DNA from: Kitasatospora sp. NBC_00315
GTDB lineage: Bacteria > Actinomycetota > Actinomycetes > Streptomycetales > Streptomycetaceae
Assembly (NCBI RefSeq): GCF_041435095.1
Contig: NZ_CP108025.1
Coordinates: 3,472,001-3,536,000, forward strand
Direction: 5' to 3'
DNA: 64,000 nucleotides
How positions within the stretch are numbered: the first letter of the stretch is position 1; each line of letters starts with the position of its first letter. The translations under genes were made by a program, and so were the position numbers. The notes under the pieces were generated by a model. It did no database searches and was not told the origin of the DNA. It was given only the letters and a program-made list of their open reading frames with translations. Positions 35,744-44,090 of this stretch are shown in pieces.

Positions 35744-37095
35744 CAGGACTCCTCCGGAACCGGAAGCGGGCGCCGGGCGACGTCGCTCATCCGCACCAGC
35801 AGCGCGACGATGACCCAGTTGGTCACCACCGAGGAGCCGCCCTGGGCGATGAACGGCAGCGTCATGCCGGTCAACGGGATCAGGTCGAGCACGCCGCCGG
35901 CCACCACGAAGACCTGGATCCCGACGATGGCGGCCAGCCCGATCGCCAGCAGCCGCCCGAACGGGTCGGTGAGTGCGATGCCGGTCCGAAAGCCCCGCGA
36001 GACCAGCAGCGCGTACAGCAGGAACAGGGCGATCAGGCCGGTCAGGCCCAGCTCCTCGCCGATGGTGGCGAGGATGAAGTCCGACTTGGCGGCGAAGCCG
36101 ATCAGGATGGAGTGGCCGTTGCCCAGCCCCGTACCGAGCAGGCCGCCCCAGGCGAAGGCGAACAGCGACTGGGCGATCTGGTTGGCACCCCGGCCGGCCG
36201 CGATCGACCCGAGCGGGTCGAGCCAGTCGGTGACCCGGCCGTGCACGTGCGGGGAGAGCCAGCCCACGCCCACCGCGCCGACCGCGGCCAGCAGCAGGCC
36301 GATGGCGATCCAGCCGCTGCGGGCGGTGGCCACGTACAGCATCACCACGAAGAGGCCGAAGAAGAGCAGCGAGGTGCCGAGGTCGGTCTCCAGCACCAGG
36401 ACGCCGACGAAGGCCGCCCAGATCAGCAGCACCGGCGCCAGCACCCGCCCGACCGGCAGCCGGACCCTCCAGATCCGGCGGCCGGTCAGGGCGAGCGCGT
36501 CGCGGTGCACCGCCAGGTACGCGGCGAAGAAGACCGCCAGCAGGATCTTGGCGAACTCGCCCGGCTGGAAGGACAGCGGCCCGATGGTGATCCAGATCCG
36601 GGAGCCGTACACCGGCGGGAAGAGCACCGGCAGCGCCAACAGCACCAGTGCGACCAGCGCGCCGATGTACGCGTAGCGCTGCAGCCGCTTGTGGTCGCGC
36701 AGGAACAGCACCACCGCGATGAACAGGGCGACGCCCAGGGTGGACCAGAGCAACTGGGTGGGGGCGGCCTCGCTGCGGGTGTTCGCCCGGTCCAGGCGGT
36801 AGATGACGACGAGTCCGACGCCGTTGAGCAGGATCGCGATGGGCAGCAGCAGCGGGTCCGCGTAGGGCGCCTTCCAGCGGACCACCCCGTGCGCCAGCAG
36901 CGCGAGAACGCCCAGCGCGGCGCCGTAGCCGCCGGCGCCGGACGGCACCGTGCCGTCCATGTTGACGCCGACCTCGATGTAGCCGAGGACGGCGACCAGG
37001 ACGGCGGCCAGCACCAGGGCGAGTTCGGTGTTGCGGCGGGTCCGCACCGGCCTGCGCCGGGGGGCCGGCCTCGCGACGGCGGATGGGGTCGCCAC
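35743..37095 (-). CDS. SEDS peptidoglycan glycosyltransferase (FtsW/RodA family)
   Basis: The protein has 450 residues and about 12 membrane helices. Conserved SEDS segments are visible: SRIWITIGPLSFQPGEFAKILLAVFFAAYL, LETDLGTSLLFFGLFVVML (with the catalytic-region Asp), GRGANQIAQSLFAFAWGGLLGTGLG, and SDFILATIGEELGLTG. A C-terminal segment reads LTGMTLPFIAQGGSSV. GTG 37095 has AGGAC 5 bases upstream; the 144 upstream codons in frame are Arg/Pro-rich and lie over the next gene. It forms an operon with the PBP2 gene. No kinase or FHA gene accompanies it, so this is not the usual origin-proximal pknAB-rodA cluster. Confidence 0.93.
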   Translation of the reverse strand: MATPSAVARPAPRRRPVRTRRNTELALVLAAVLVAVLGYIEVGVNMDGTVPSGAGGYGAALGVLALLAHGVVRWKAPYADPLLLPIAILLNGVGLVVIYRLDRANTRSEAAPTQLLWSTLGVALFIAVVLFLRDHKRLQRYAYIGALVALVLLALPVLFPPVYGSRIWITIGPLSFQPGEFAKILLAVFFAAYLAVHRDALALTGRRIWRVRLPVGRVLAPVLLIWAAFVGVLVLETDLGTSLLFFGLFVVMLYVATARSGWIAIGLLLAAVGAVGVGWLSPHVHGRVTDWLDPLGSIAAGRGANQIAQSLFAFAWGGLLGTGLGNGHSILIGFAAKSDFILATIGEELGLTGLIALFLLYALLVSRGFRTGIALTDPFGRLLAIGLAAIVGIQVFVVAGGVLDLIPLTGMTLPFIAQGGSSVVTNWVIVALLVRMSDVARRPLPVPEES

Positions 37096-37189
37096 GGACC
37101 GTCCTGTCGGGGGCTCGTCGGGTTCGGGGTCGGGCGGTACGCGCACCGGGGGCGGGCGGGCCGGCGGCCCGTCCGCCCCCGGGCGGGCC

Positions 37190-37696
37190 TCAGACCGAGG
37201 CGGTGTGGCTCTGGGCCGCCTTGACGGTCTCGCGCAGGTGCTCCTCGGCGTCGTCGGACAGCGAGGTCTGGATGATCTCGCCGCCGTACCGGGCCAGCGC
37301 CGGGACGACCTTGTCCGCCGTCGCGTCGCGGACCAGCAGGAACAGCGCGGCGGTGCCGGGCTGCAGCTTCTGGCCGACCTGGCGCATGAAGGAGTCGTCC
37401 ACGCCCACGTCGGTGGACGCGCCCACGGCCGCCCCGGTGGCGCCGCCGACCGCCGCGCCGAGGAAGGGCATGAAGAAGAGCAGGCCGATGACCCCTCCCC
37501 AGAGCGCCCCCGAGGCGGCGCCCGCACCCGTGGTGCTCACCGCCTGGTGCATCTTGATCTTGCCGTCCTCGCGGCGCTCGACGACGACCACGTCCTCGAG
37601 GTTGATCAGCTTCTGCTTCTGCAGGGCGAGGACTTCGCTGCGAACCGTCTGCGCGGTGGCGACGTCCGGATAGGCGATCGCGAACAGGTTGCTCAC
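37190..37696 (-). CDS. DUF1269-like glycine-zipper membrane protein
   Basis: A 168-residue protein starting at GTG 37696 (AAGGA 7 bases upstream). The N-terminal ferredoxin-like half (LFAIAYPDVATAQTVRSEVLALQKQKLINLEDVVVVERREDGKIKM) is followed by a Gly-rich membrane segment (GALWGGVIGLLFFMPFLGAAVGGATGAAVGA) and a C-terminal half LFLLVRDATADKVVPALARYGGEIIQTSL. This layout is the DUF1269 family, often stress-linked. An unusually AT-rich stretch (37784-37812) lies upstream and may hold its promoter, with TAGGGT as a possible -10. Confidence 0.85.
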   Translation of the reverse strand: MSNLFAIAYPDVATAQTVRSEVLALQKQKLINLEDVVVVERREDGKIKMHQAVSTTGAGAASGALWGGVIGLLFFMPFLGAAVGGATGAAVGASTDVGVDDSFMRQVGQKLQPGTAALFLLVRDATADKVVPALARYGGEIIQTSLSDDAEEHLRETVKAAQSHTASV

Positions 37697-37830
37697 GGGG
37701 TGGTCCTTCCCACTCGTGGTGCGTAACGGCTGGGGGCGGGGCACCGGTGCGGCGGCGTCCCTCGCCCTGGGCGCCACCCTAGCGAGAATTAGCCATATTT
37801 ATTTCCTTTGGTACCGGTGTGTCCGATTTT

Positions 37831-37920
37831 GCCGGGATCGCCAGGGTCACCGGGGTCGCCGGGATCGCCGGGATCGCCAGGGTCACCGGGGCCACCGGGG
37901 TCACCGGGGTCGCCGGGCCG
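37831..37920. repeat. 9-bp tandem repeat tract
   Basis: About ten copies of 9-bp units (ccgggatcg, ccagggtca, ccggggtcg) lie between the DUF1269-like gene and the ABC permease. In one plus-strand frame they would read as repeated Gly-Ser-Pro. Confidence 0.8.
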
Positions 37921-37959
37921 GGTCGGCGACGCGTGGTCCGGACCCCCGGCCACGGACGG

Positions 37960-38631
37960 TCAGTCCGGGCGCCGTCCCGCCGCCCAGGCCGTCCCGGCCG
38001 CCACCAGTGCCGTCAGGGCGAGCGCTTCGAGCAGTGCCGTCCACGGCCGGTCCACCCGCCCCGACCGGGCCGCCGCCACCAGCGCCCGGACGGCCGCGTT
38101 CGCCGGCGAGCCGGACGCCACCAGCGCGAGCACCGCACCGGCCAGGGCCAGCGGGAGGCCGTACTGCGCGCGCGGCAGGACCGGCCGGTTGCAGAGCGCC
38201 CCGACCGCCAGTCCCAGCAGGACGCAGACCACCGAGGCGAGCAGCCCGGCCGACAGCGCCCCCGCCAACGGCGCCGCCGGCGCCCCGGGGTCGGCGACCG
38301 GTCCGCAGAGCGGCCACAGCACCGCGAGGCCGGCGACGGCCGACAGCAGGCCGGCCGTCAGCGCCGCCAGCAGCGAGGCCAGCTGCACCCGCGCCGCGCC
38401 GGCCGGCGCCACCCGGCAGGCCCGCGCGGCCGGCGGCTCCGCCGTCAGCGCGCAGCGCGTGTACCAGGCGGTGACCGGCAGCAGCACGGGTGCGCCGTAC
38501 CCGAGGGCGCCGAGCAGCGGATCACCGGCGCTCACCCCGACCACCATCAGCAGTACGTACGCCAGGAACGGCGGCAGCCAGCCCCACGAACGCAGCAGCA
38601 GCTCCAGCTGATAGCGGGTCAGTGCCGTCAC
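37960..38631 (-). CDS. ABC transporter membrane subunit, small
   Basis: A 223-residue hydrophobic protein with about six predicted helices, beginning TRYQLELLLRSWGWLPPFLAYVLLMVVG, typical of ABC-2-like permeases of small streptomycete exporters. Its GTG start overlaps the stop codon of the upstream ATPase (GTGA), so the two are one translational unit. No substrate-binding protein is present, which suggests export. The substrate is unknown. Confidence 0.8.
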   Translation of the reverse strand: MTALTRYQLELLLRSWGWLPPFLAYVLLMVVGVSAGDPLLGALGYGAPVLLPVTAWYTRCALTAEPPAARACRVAPAGAARVQLASLLAALTAGLLSAVAGLAVLWPLCGPVADPGAPAAPLAGALSAGLLASVVCVLLGLAVGALCNRPVLPRAQYGLPLALAGAVLALVASGSPANAAVRALVAAARSGRVDRPWTALLEALALTALVAAGTAWAAGRRPD

Positions 38632-39521
38632 GGGGCGGCCTCCGTCCCGAGCGGGGCCGCGGACGTCGGCCGGCCTCCGGGGCCGGGCGTCTGCGAGCGG
38701 CCCAGGGCCAGGATCCGGACGTCCGGACGCGCGGCGAGCAGCGCGCGCAGCAGCGCGTCCGAGTGCCGGGAGGCGACGGCGAGCCGCACCGCCGTACCGC
38801 CCAGCGCCGTCCGGGCGGGATCACCCGGCAGCCGGGCCGGCAGCGGGCCGCCCGGGGCGTCCAGCTCGATCTCCACCGGTGCCTCGGCGGGGCCGGGGAC
38901 GGGCCGGGCGGGCGCCGCCCGCAGCGCGCCGTCCCCGCCCACCCGGTATCCGGCGGTGGCCCGGCCGTCGAGCCGGGCGGGGTCGTGGTCGACGAACAGG
39001 ACGACCGCGCCCCGGGCCGCGTGGTCGGCGGCCGCCTCGTCCAGCACCGTCCGGGCCGCGACGTCCAGGCCGGTCCAGGCCTCGTCCAGCAGGAGGACGT
39101 CCGCCTCGGCGATCAGGGCCTGGACGACCGCGACCTTCTGGCAGGTGCCCTTGGAGAGCCGGCTCAGCGGGGTGCCGGCCCGGTCGGCGATGCCGAAGCG
39201 CTCCAGCCACTGCCCGGACCGGCGGCGTGCCTCGGCCGCCGACAGCCCGTGCACGCGGCCCAGGCGCAGCAGGTAGCCGGCCGCGTCGAAGGGCAGCGCG
39301 GGCGGGAACCGCTCGGGCACGTACGCCCGGCGGCCCGGCACCGCGATCCGGCCCGTGCTCGGCCGCTCGATCCCCGCGACCAGCTTCAGCAGCGTGGACT
39401 TGCCGCTGCCGTTCGCGCCCTCGATCCGGACCAGGTCCCCGGGCGCCAGTTCCAGGTCCACGTCCCGCAGCACCCAGCGGCCACCGCGGCCGTAGCGCTT
39501 GCCGACACCGCTCAGCCCCAT
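38628..39521 (-). CDS. ABC transporter ATP-binding protein
   Basis: A 297-residue ATPase: Walker A GANGSGKST near residue 35, signature LSKGTCQKV (a variant of LSGGQ common in ABC-2-type exporters), Walker B VLLLDEAWTGLD and switch His in FVDHDPA. About 90 C-terminal residues beyond the ABC fold are Pro/Ala-rich with a short ordered patch (AVRLAVASRHSDALLRALLAARPDVRILALG). ATG 39521 has GGGAG 6 bases upstream. It pairs with the overlapping permease gene. Confidence 0.9.
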   Translation of the reverse strand: MGLSGVGKRYGRGGRWVLRDVDLELAPGDLVRIEGANGSGKSTLLKLVAGIERPSTGRIAVPGRRAYVPERFPPALPFDAAGYLLRLGRVHGLSAAEARRRSGQWLERFGIADRAGTPLSRLSKGTCQKVAVVQALIAEADVLLLDEAWTGLDVAARTVLDEAAADHAARGAVVLFVDHDPARLDGRATAGYRVGGDGALRAAPARPVPGPAEAPVEIELDAPGGPLPARLPGDPARTALGGTAVRLAVASRHSDALLRALLAARPDVRILALGRSQTPGPGGRPTSAAPLGTEAAP

Positions 39522-39618
39522 CCGGCTCTCCCTTCCCTTGTCCGGCACAGTAGTTCGCCCCGCCTCCCGGCGGGCCACAGGGGCGGCCCCGCGTTCGCCA
39601 CCGCGAACTGATGATCCC

Positions 39619-39624
39619 TAGGAT
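39619..39624 (+). promoter_or_regulatory. -10 element of the VWA gene (leaderless)
   Basis: TAGGAT ends 7 bases before GTG 39632, which has no ribosome site of its own. Confidence 0.6.
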
Positions 39625-39631
39625 TCCCCGG

Positions 39632-40969
39632 GTGACTACCGACCGACGACCGACGGCCAGGCTCGGCAGCCTGCTGGCCGCCCTCGCGATAGCGGGCGGT
39701 GCGCTGCTCAGCGGCCTTCCCGCCCATGCCGACGAACCATCAGGCGGCGCCACCGCCCCCGCCAAGACCACCGGGGAGGCCCCCAGGGTCGACCTCGTCC
39801 TCGACGTCAGCGGCTCGATGCGGGCCGCCGACATCGAGGGCAGAAGCCGGATCTCGGTGGCCCAGCAGTCGCTGAACGAGGTGATCGACGCGCTGCCCGC
39901 GGAGACCGAGTTCGGCATCCGCACCCTCGGCGCGACCTACCCCGGCAACGACAAGGCGCAGGGCTGCCTGGACACCCAGCAGCTCTACCCGGTGGGCCGG
40001 ACCGACAAGGTCGAGGCCAAGACCGCGGTGGCCACCCTGCGCCCCACCGGATGGACCCCGATCGGCCTGGCCCTGCGCGGCGCCGCCCAGGACCTCGGCA
40101 AGGGTGAGACCACCCGTCGGGTGGTGCTGATCACCGACGGCGAGGACTCCTGCGCCCCGCCGGACCCGTGCGACGTGGCCCGCGAACTCGCCGCCCAGGG
40201 CATCCACCTGGTCGTCGACACGCTCGGCCTGGCGCACGACGACAAGACCCGCCAGCAGCTGCTCTGCATCGCCAACGCGACCGGCGGAACCTACACCGAC
40301 GTCCGAACCCAGGCCCAGCTCACCGAGAAGGTGAAGCAGCTGGTCGACCGGTCGAACGACACCTACACGGTGACGCCGACCAAGACGGCCGGAGCCGACA
40401 CCTGCGCGACCGCGCCCGTCCTGACGCCCGGCGTCTACAGCGACCGGGAGAAGTTCTCCGAGCACCGGGTCTACCGGGTGCCGGTCAAGGCCGGCCAGGA
40501 GCTGCGGGCCTCGGTGAGCGTCTCGGTCGACCGGGCGGTGGCCCGCGACTACGGGGTGCTGCTGCAGGCGACCAGCACCGCCGGGCAGGAGCTCGTCCGG
40601 GGCACCGACGCGGGCAGCGGCCGCACCGACGTGGCCTCGACCGGCCTGCGCTGGTCGTCCTCGCTGTCCTCCGCCTCCCCGAGCGCCTCGGCGACCGCCT
40701 CGGCGTCGCCCGGCGCCGGCGCGGTTCAGGACGTCTGCCTGGTCGTCAGCAACTCGCTGGCCCCGCAGGCGGGTGTCCAGGCCGAGCCCGGTCTGCCGCT
40801 GGAGCTCACGGTCGACCTGGCCGCGGCCTCCCCGGCGCCGAACGGGCTCGCCATGGGCCTGGGGCACGGCTGGATCCTGCTGCTCGTACTGACCCTGGCC
40901 GGCCTGCTGACCGGTCTGGTCTTCGGCTGGATCGCGCGCTGGCGTATCGCTGTCTGGCGGGAGAACTGA
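39632..40969 (+). CDS. Secreted/membrane VWA-domain protein
   Basis: A 445-residue protein with a signal peptide (LLAALAIAGGALLSGLPAHA), then a von Willebrand A domain with an intact MIDAS motif (DVSGSM, GWTPIGLAL, LITDGEDSC). Cys pairs suggest disulphides outside the cell. After the VWA domain is a beta-type region (about 255-400) with a Ser/Ala linker, and a C-terminal membrane helix (GWILLLVLTLAGLLTGLVFGWIA) with a short basic tail. GTG 39632 was chosen over ATG 39611 because of the leaderless -10. The next gene starts 2 bases after its stop, so the two probably work together at the cell surface. Confidence 0.87.
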   Translation: MTTDRRPTARLGSLLAALAIAGGALLSGLPAHADEPSGGATAPAKTTGEAPRVDLVLDVSGSMRAADIEGRSRISVAQQSLNEVIDALPAETEFGIRTLGATYPGNDKAQGCLDTQQLYPVGRTDKVEAKTAVATLRPTGWTPIGLALRGAAQDLGKGETTRRVVLITDGEDSCAPPDPCDVARELAAQGIHLVVDTLGLAHDDKTRQQLLCIANATGGTYTDVRTQAQLTEKVKQLVDRSNDTYTVTPTKTAGADTCATAPVLTPGVYSDREKFSEHRVYRVPVKAGQELRASVSVSVDRAVARDYGVLLQATSTAGQELVRGTDAGSGRTDVASTGLRWSSSLSSASPSASATASASPGAGAVQDVCLVVSNSLAPQAGVQAEPGLPLELTVDLAAASPAPNGLAMGLGHGWILLLVLTLAGLLTGLVFGWIARWRIAVWREN

Positions 40970-40971
40970 CC

Positions 40972-41907
40972 ATGGCCACGACCATCCGTACCGCACTCGG
41001 CGCGGCCGCCCTGGCCCCGCTGCTGCTCGCACTGCCGGCCCAGGCCGCCTCGGCCGCCTCGCCGTCCGCCTCCCCCTCGCCCACCGCGAGCGGCACCGCC
41101 GCTCCGACCAGCAAGGTCGGAACGTCCTTCCTGACCGCGACCACGCTGGCCCCCGGCCAGGACGCCGCGGCCGCCGCCTCCACCGGCGACTACCTGTACT
41201 GGGCGTTCGCCGCCACCGAGGGCCAGACGCCCACCGCGCGGCTGACGGTCACCCTCGCCCCGGCCGCCGACCGGCACGGGCCGCAGACCTGGAGCGTGGA
41301 GGTCTTCGACGGCCTGCGCCGGCGCCAGTCCTGCACCGCGGGCACCCAGAACGCCACCGGTGAGGCCACCGCGACCGCGCTGACCCTCGACTGCACGCTG
41401 CGCCAGGTCCGTTCCTGGGCCGAGCCGTGGTCGGGCGACCCGCTCCCGGGCACGTACTACGTGCGGCTGTCGGTGACGGACGTGCCGCAGCAGGACCTCG
41501 GCCTGGCGGCCTCCGTGCAGTTGCACATCGCCGCCAAGGGGGGCCCGGACGACGCCCAGCCCGAGGGCGGCTCGCTCAAGGCCCCGCTGGTGCCGCCGGT
41601 GAACGCCGGGGCCACCGTCGCTCCCGGCAGCACCGCCGTACCGGCCGCCGCCGCCCGCGCGGCGGCCCCGGCCGAGCCCGTGTCGCACTGGTACAGCGGC
41701 TGGTTCTCCGGTGGGAACAGCCGCTGGTTCTGGACCATCGGCGGCGGCGTACTCGCGGCCCTGGCCGGCGTCGCGGGCTACACGCTCACCCGTCATCCGC
41801 GCGGCCGGCGGCCGTCCCGCTACGGCGCCGTACCGCCGCAGGGCCGGGCACCGCAGCCGGGGTCCGCGCCGCAGGCCGGACAGTACGGCGGGCCCGGACA
41901 GGGCTGA
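40972..41907 (+). CDS. Secreted membrane-anchored protein, partner of the VWA protein
   Basis: A 311-residue protein with a signal peptide (ALGAAALAPLLLALPAQAASA). A beta-rich region at about 45-180 contains DYLYWAFAATEGQTPTARLTVTLAPA and PLPGTYYVRLSVTDV, resembling a PPC/jelly-roll fold and similar in style to the C-terminal region of the VWA protein. A linker leads to a C-terminal membrane helix (WTIGGGVLAALAGVAGYTL) and a Pro/Gly/Gln-rich cytoplasmic tail. ATG 40972 has GGGAG 8 bases upstream. I do not recognise a function. Confidence 0.82.
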   Translation: MATTIRTALGAAALAPLLLALPAQAASAASPSASPSPTASGTAAPTSKVGTSFLTATTLAPGQDAAAAASTGDYLYWAFAATEGQTPTARLTVTLAPAADRHGPQTWSVEVFDGLRRRQSCTAGTQNATGEATATALTLDCTLRQVRSWAEPWSGDPLPGTYYVRLSVTDVPQQDLGLAASVQLHIAAKGGPDDAQPEGGSLKAPLVPPVNAGATVAPGSTAVPAAAARAAAPAEPVSHWYSGWFSGGNSRWFWTIGGGVLAALAGVAGYTLTRHPRGRRPSRYGAVPPQGRAPQPGSAPQAGQYGGPGQG

Positions 41908-41924
41908 GCACCGGTCCGCACACC

Positions 41925-41967
41925 GCAGGGGCCCGTCCGGAGAGAAGATCTCCGGACGGGCCCCTGC
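41925..41967. terminator. Bidirectional terminator hairpin
   Basis: A perfect 18-bp stem (41925-41942 with 41950-41967) around loop agaagat separates the convergent secreted-protein genes. Confidence 0.88.
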
Positions 41968-42004
41968 GCTCGCTCGGCTGCCGTCGGTCACGGCAGCGGG
42001 CGGG

Positions 42005-42910
42005 TCAGCTGTTGCGCTGCGCGCGGCGGCGGGTGAGGAACACCGCGCCACCACCCAGGGCGAGCAGGGCGACGCCACCGACCGTGATGGCGGTGGTCTG
42101 CGTGCTGTTGCCACCGGTGGTCGCGAGGCTGGCGTCGGCCACCTCGGAGACCGGGGCGACGGTCGGGCTGCCGACCGGGCCGGCCGTGCTGGTCGGCGCC
42201 GGGGCCGACGGGCTGCCGCTCGGCGCGGCGGTGGTGGAGGTGGAGGCGGACGGCGAGGCCGACGGGCTCACGCTCGCCGAGGGCGAGGCGGAGGGCGAGA
42301 CCGAGGCGGACGGGCTGGCGCTCGCGGTGGGCGAGACCGTGGCCGTCGGGGACGTCGTCACCGTGGGCGTGGCGGTGGGGCTGGTGGAGGGGGTCGGCGC
42401 GCAGGCCTTGCCGCCGTTCCAGGCCGTGATCAGGTCCTTCGGGAAGACCGCGTTCGGGTACTTGGGCAGCGGCGAGCTGACACCGTCGTGCTTCTTGTCG
42501 GTGCCGTACAGGTCGATCTGGCCGAAGCAGGTCGGCGCGTGCGCGCTGACGTCCAGGGTCGCCTTCGGCTTGGAGTCGCTGAGGGTGACGGTGTCCCAGC
42601 CGAGGAAGGTCTGGGTGCCCGAGGTCGCCCAGGTCGGGCCCTGGGTGTTGTACGAGGCGAGCGAGACGTTGTACTTGCAGCCCTCGGCCGGGTGGCCGGA
42701 GAGCTTCACGACGATCTTGGTGTACGGCGAGGACATCCGGCCGTCGTCGCCGAAGGTCTTCCCGCCGTCGGTCGAGTACGTCACCTCGACCTTGTCGCAA
42801 TGCTGGCCCTGGACGGCGGCCTGCGCCGTACCGGCGAGCGCGACGGGGGCGGCGACGGCTATGCCGACGGCAGCCAGCGCCGACAGCGACCTGTGGAGTG
42901 ATCGGGACAC
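42005..42910 (-). CDS. LAxTG cell-wall-anchored protein (sortase E substrate)
   Basis: A 301-residue surface protein. A signal peptide (LSALAAVGIAVAAPVALAGTAQA) is followed by a folded N-terminal domain (residues about 35-165, four Cys). A long Ser/Ala/Thr/Pro stalk follows, then the sorting signal LATTG with a hydrophobic helix and basic tail (RRRAQRNS). LAxTG is the motif used by class E sortases in Streptomyces, as in long chaplins. GTG 42910 has AAGGAG 6 bases upstream. The stalk is encoded by repetitive tcc/gcc-type codons. Function unknown; the Ser/Thr-rich stalk is a likely O-mannosylation target for Pmt, which is inference. Confidence 0.88.
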   Translation of the reverse strand: MSRSLHRSLSALAAVGIAVAAPVALAGTAQAAVQGQHCDKVEVTYSTDGGKTFGDDGRMSSPYTKIVVKLSGHPAEGCKYNVSLASYNTQGPTWATSGTQTFLGWDTVTLSDSKPKATLDVSAHAPTCFGQIDLYGTDKKHDGVSSPLPKYPNAVFPKDLITAWNGGKACAPTPSTSPTATPTVTTSPTATVSPTASASPSASVSPSASPSASVSPSASPSASTSTTAAPSGSPSAPAPTSTAGPVGSPTVAPVSEVADASLATTGGNSTQTTAITVGGVALLALGGGAVFLTRRRAQRNS

Positions 42911-43127
42911 GAGTGGCTCCTTCGAGCTTTGATCGCCAGGCCCCGGTAGCAGGGTGCGCGGCCGGGAGCTGGGCACTGTGAGATCGGCGACAGTACACGA
43001 GGCCGAAACATGTCCAACCCCTGGGATCCCCGGAGGGGTTCGGAGCAGGGGGGCGATGCGGGACAAACCCGGGCAGGCCCACCCTCCGATCGTCCGACCC
43101 CTCATGATCGCGCTCCGTCAGGCGAAA

Positions 43128-44045
43128 TCAGTCGGTCGTATGCGATGCTCTCGCCACGGCCCCGACGGTGACCGCCGGGCGCCCTCCCGGACCCCGTCGC
43201 CGGGCCTGCGAGGCGACCAGGGCCGCGAGCACGACGGCCCCGCCGAGCACCTGGGTGCCCGTCAGCCCCTGCCCGAGCACCGCCCATCCCGCCAGCGTCG
43301 CCACCACCGGGCTGAGCAGGCCCAGGAAGGTGACGGCGACGGGCGGCAGGGCGCGGATGCCCCGGAACCAGAGCGCGTACGCCAGGGCCGCGCCGACCAG
43401 CGAGAGATAGCCGTAACCGGCCAGGTTCGCGCCGCTCAGCACGGCCGGCGGCGGCCCCTCGACCAGCAGCGCGACCGGGAGCAGCAGCAGTCCGCCGGCC
43501 ACCAACTGCCAGCCGGTGGTCGCGAGCAGGGGCGCGGGCGAGACCCAGCGCTTGCTGAGCACCACGCCGACGGCCATCACGACCGCGCCACCGAGCGCCG
43601 CGGCGACCCCGATCCCGTCCAGCCGGGCGTCGGCCCGCAGGACGAGCAGGCCGACCCCGGCCGCCCCCGCGAGGGCGGACAGCACGGTACGGACCGTCAG
43701 GCGCTCGCCGAGCAGGCCGACGGAGAGCCCGGCCACCAGCAGCGGCTGCACGGCGCCCACCGTGGCGGCGACCCCGCCGGGCAGCCGGTAGGCGGCGACG
43801 AAGAGCAGGGCGAGGAACGCCCCGATGTTGAGCGCCCCGAGCACCAGGGCGCGCCACCACCACACGCCCCGCGGCAGCCGCCGGGTGATCAGGAGGAGCA
43901 GCAGGCCGGCCGGCAGCGCGCGCACCACGGCGGCGAGCAGCGGACGACCGGGAGGAAGCAGTTCGGTGGTGGCCAGGTAGGTGGTTCCCCAGATGGCGGG
44001 GGCCAGTGCGGTCGTCAGGACGATGGCGAGGCGATTGCTTAGCAC
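43128..44045 (-). CDS. EamA/DMT-family transporter
   Basis: A 305-residue, 10-helix drug/metabolite transporter made of two EamA halves. Typical segments are PAIWGTTYLATTELLPPGRPLLAAVVRALPAGLLLL, the half-end GERLTVRTVLSALAGAAGVGLLV, and the second-half WVLG-type repeat GWAVLGQGLTGTQVLGGAVVLAALV. The start is GTG 44045, 6 bases after a minus-strand TATTCT, giving a leaderless message. The start codon lies inside the first of two palindromes shared with the divergent MarR gene, so MarR very likely represses it. Substrate unknown. Confidence 0.9.
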   Translation of the reverse strand: MLSNRLAIVLTTALAPAIWGTTYLATTELLPPGRPLLAAVVRALPAGLLLLLITRRLPRGVWWWRALVLGALNIGAFLALLFVAAYRLPGGVAATVGAVQPLLVAGLSVGLLGERLTVRTVLSALAGAAGVGLLVLRADARLDGIGVAAALGGAVVMAVGVVLSKRWVSPAPLLATTGWQLVAGGLLLLPVALLVEGPPPAVLSGANLAGYGYLSLVGAALAYALWFRGIRALPPVAVTFLGLLSPVVATLAGWAVLGQGLTGTQVLGGAVVLAALVASQARRRGPGGRPAVTVGAVARASHTTD

Positions 44046-44052
44046 TAAGCAA
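44035..44052. promoter_or_regulatory. MarR operator A (perfect 18-bp palindrome)
   Basis: TTGCTTAGCACTAAGCAA has perfect 8-bp arms. It covers the start codon of the EamA gene. Confidence 0.85.
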
Positions 44053-44057
44053 GAATA
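44052..44057 (-). promoter_or_regulatory. -10 of the EamA gene (leaderless)
   Basis: TATTCT on the minus strand ends 6 bases before GTG 44045, between the two operator centres. Confidence 0.55.
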
Positions 44058-44073
44058 TCTCAGCGCTAAGCAA
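44056..44073. promoter_or_regulatory. MarR operator B (imperfect 18-bp palindrome)
   Basis: TATCTCAGCGCTAAGCAA shares the right arm CTAAGCAA with operator A. The centres are 21 bp apart, two helical turns, placing two dimers on the same face. It overlaps the minus-strand -10 and lies just upstream of the marR -10. Confidence 0.8.
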
Positions 44074-44078
44074 TCGAC

Positions 44079-44084
44079 TAGGCT
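44079..44084 (+). promoter_or_regulatory. -10 of the marR gene (leaderless)
   Basis: TAGGCT ends 6 bases before GTG 44091, so the transcript should begin at the start codon. Confidence 0.6.
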
Positions 44085-44090
44085 GCCCCC

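Noticed and set aside
37808..38611. Collagen-like Gly-Ser-Pro frame starting in the 9-bp repeat tract
   Set aside because: The repeat gives Gly-Ser-Pro by chance of unit length. The rest of the frame is antisense to the ABC permease and has no signal peptide or ribosome site.
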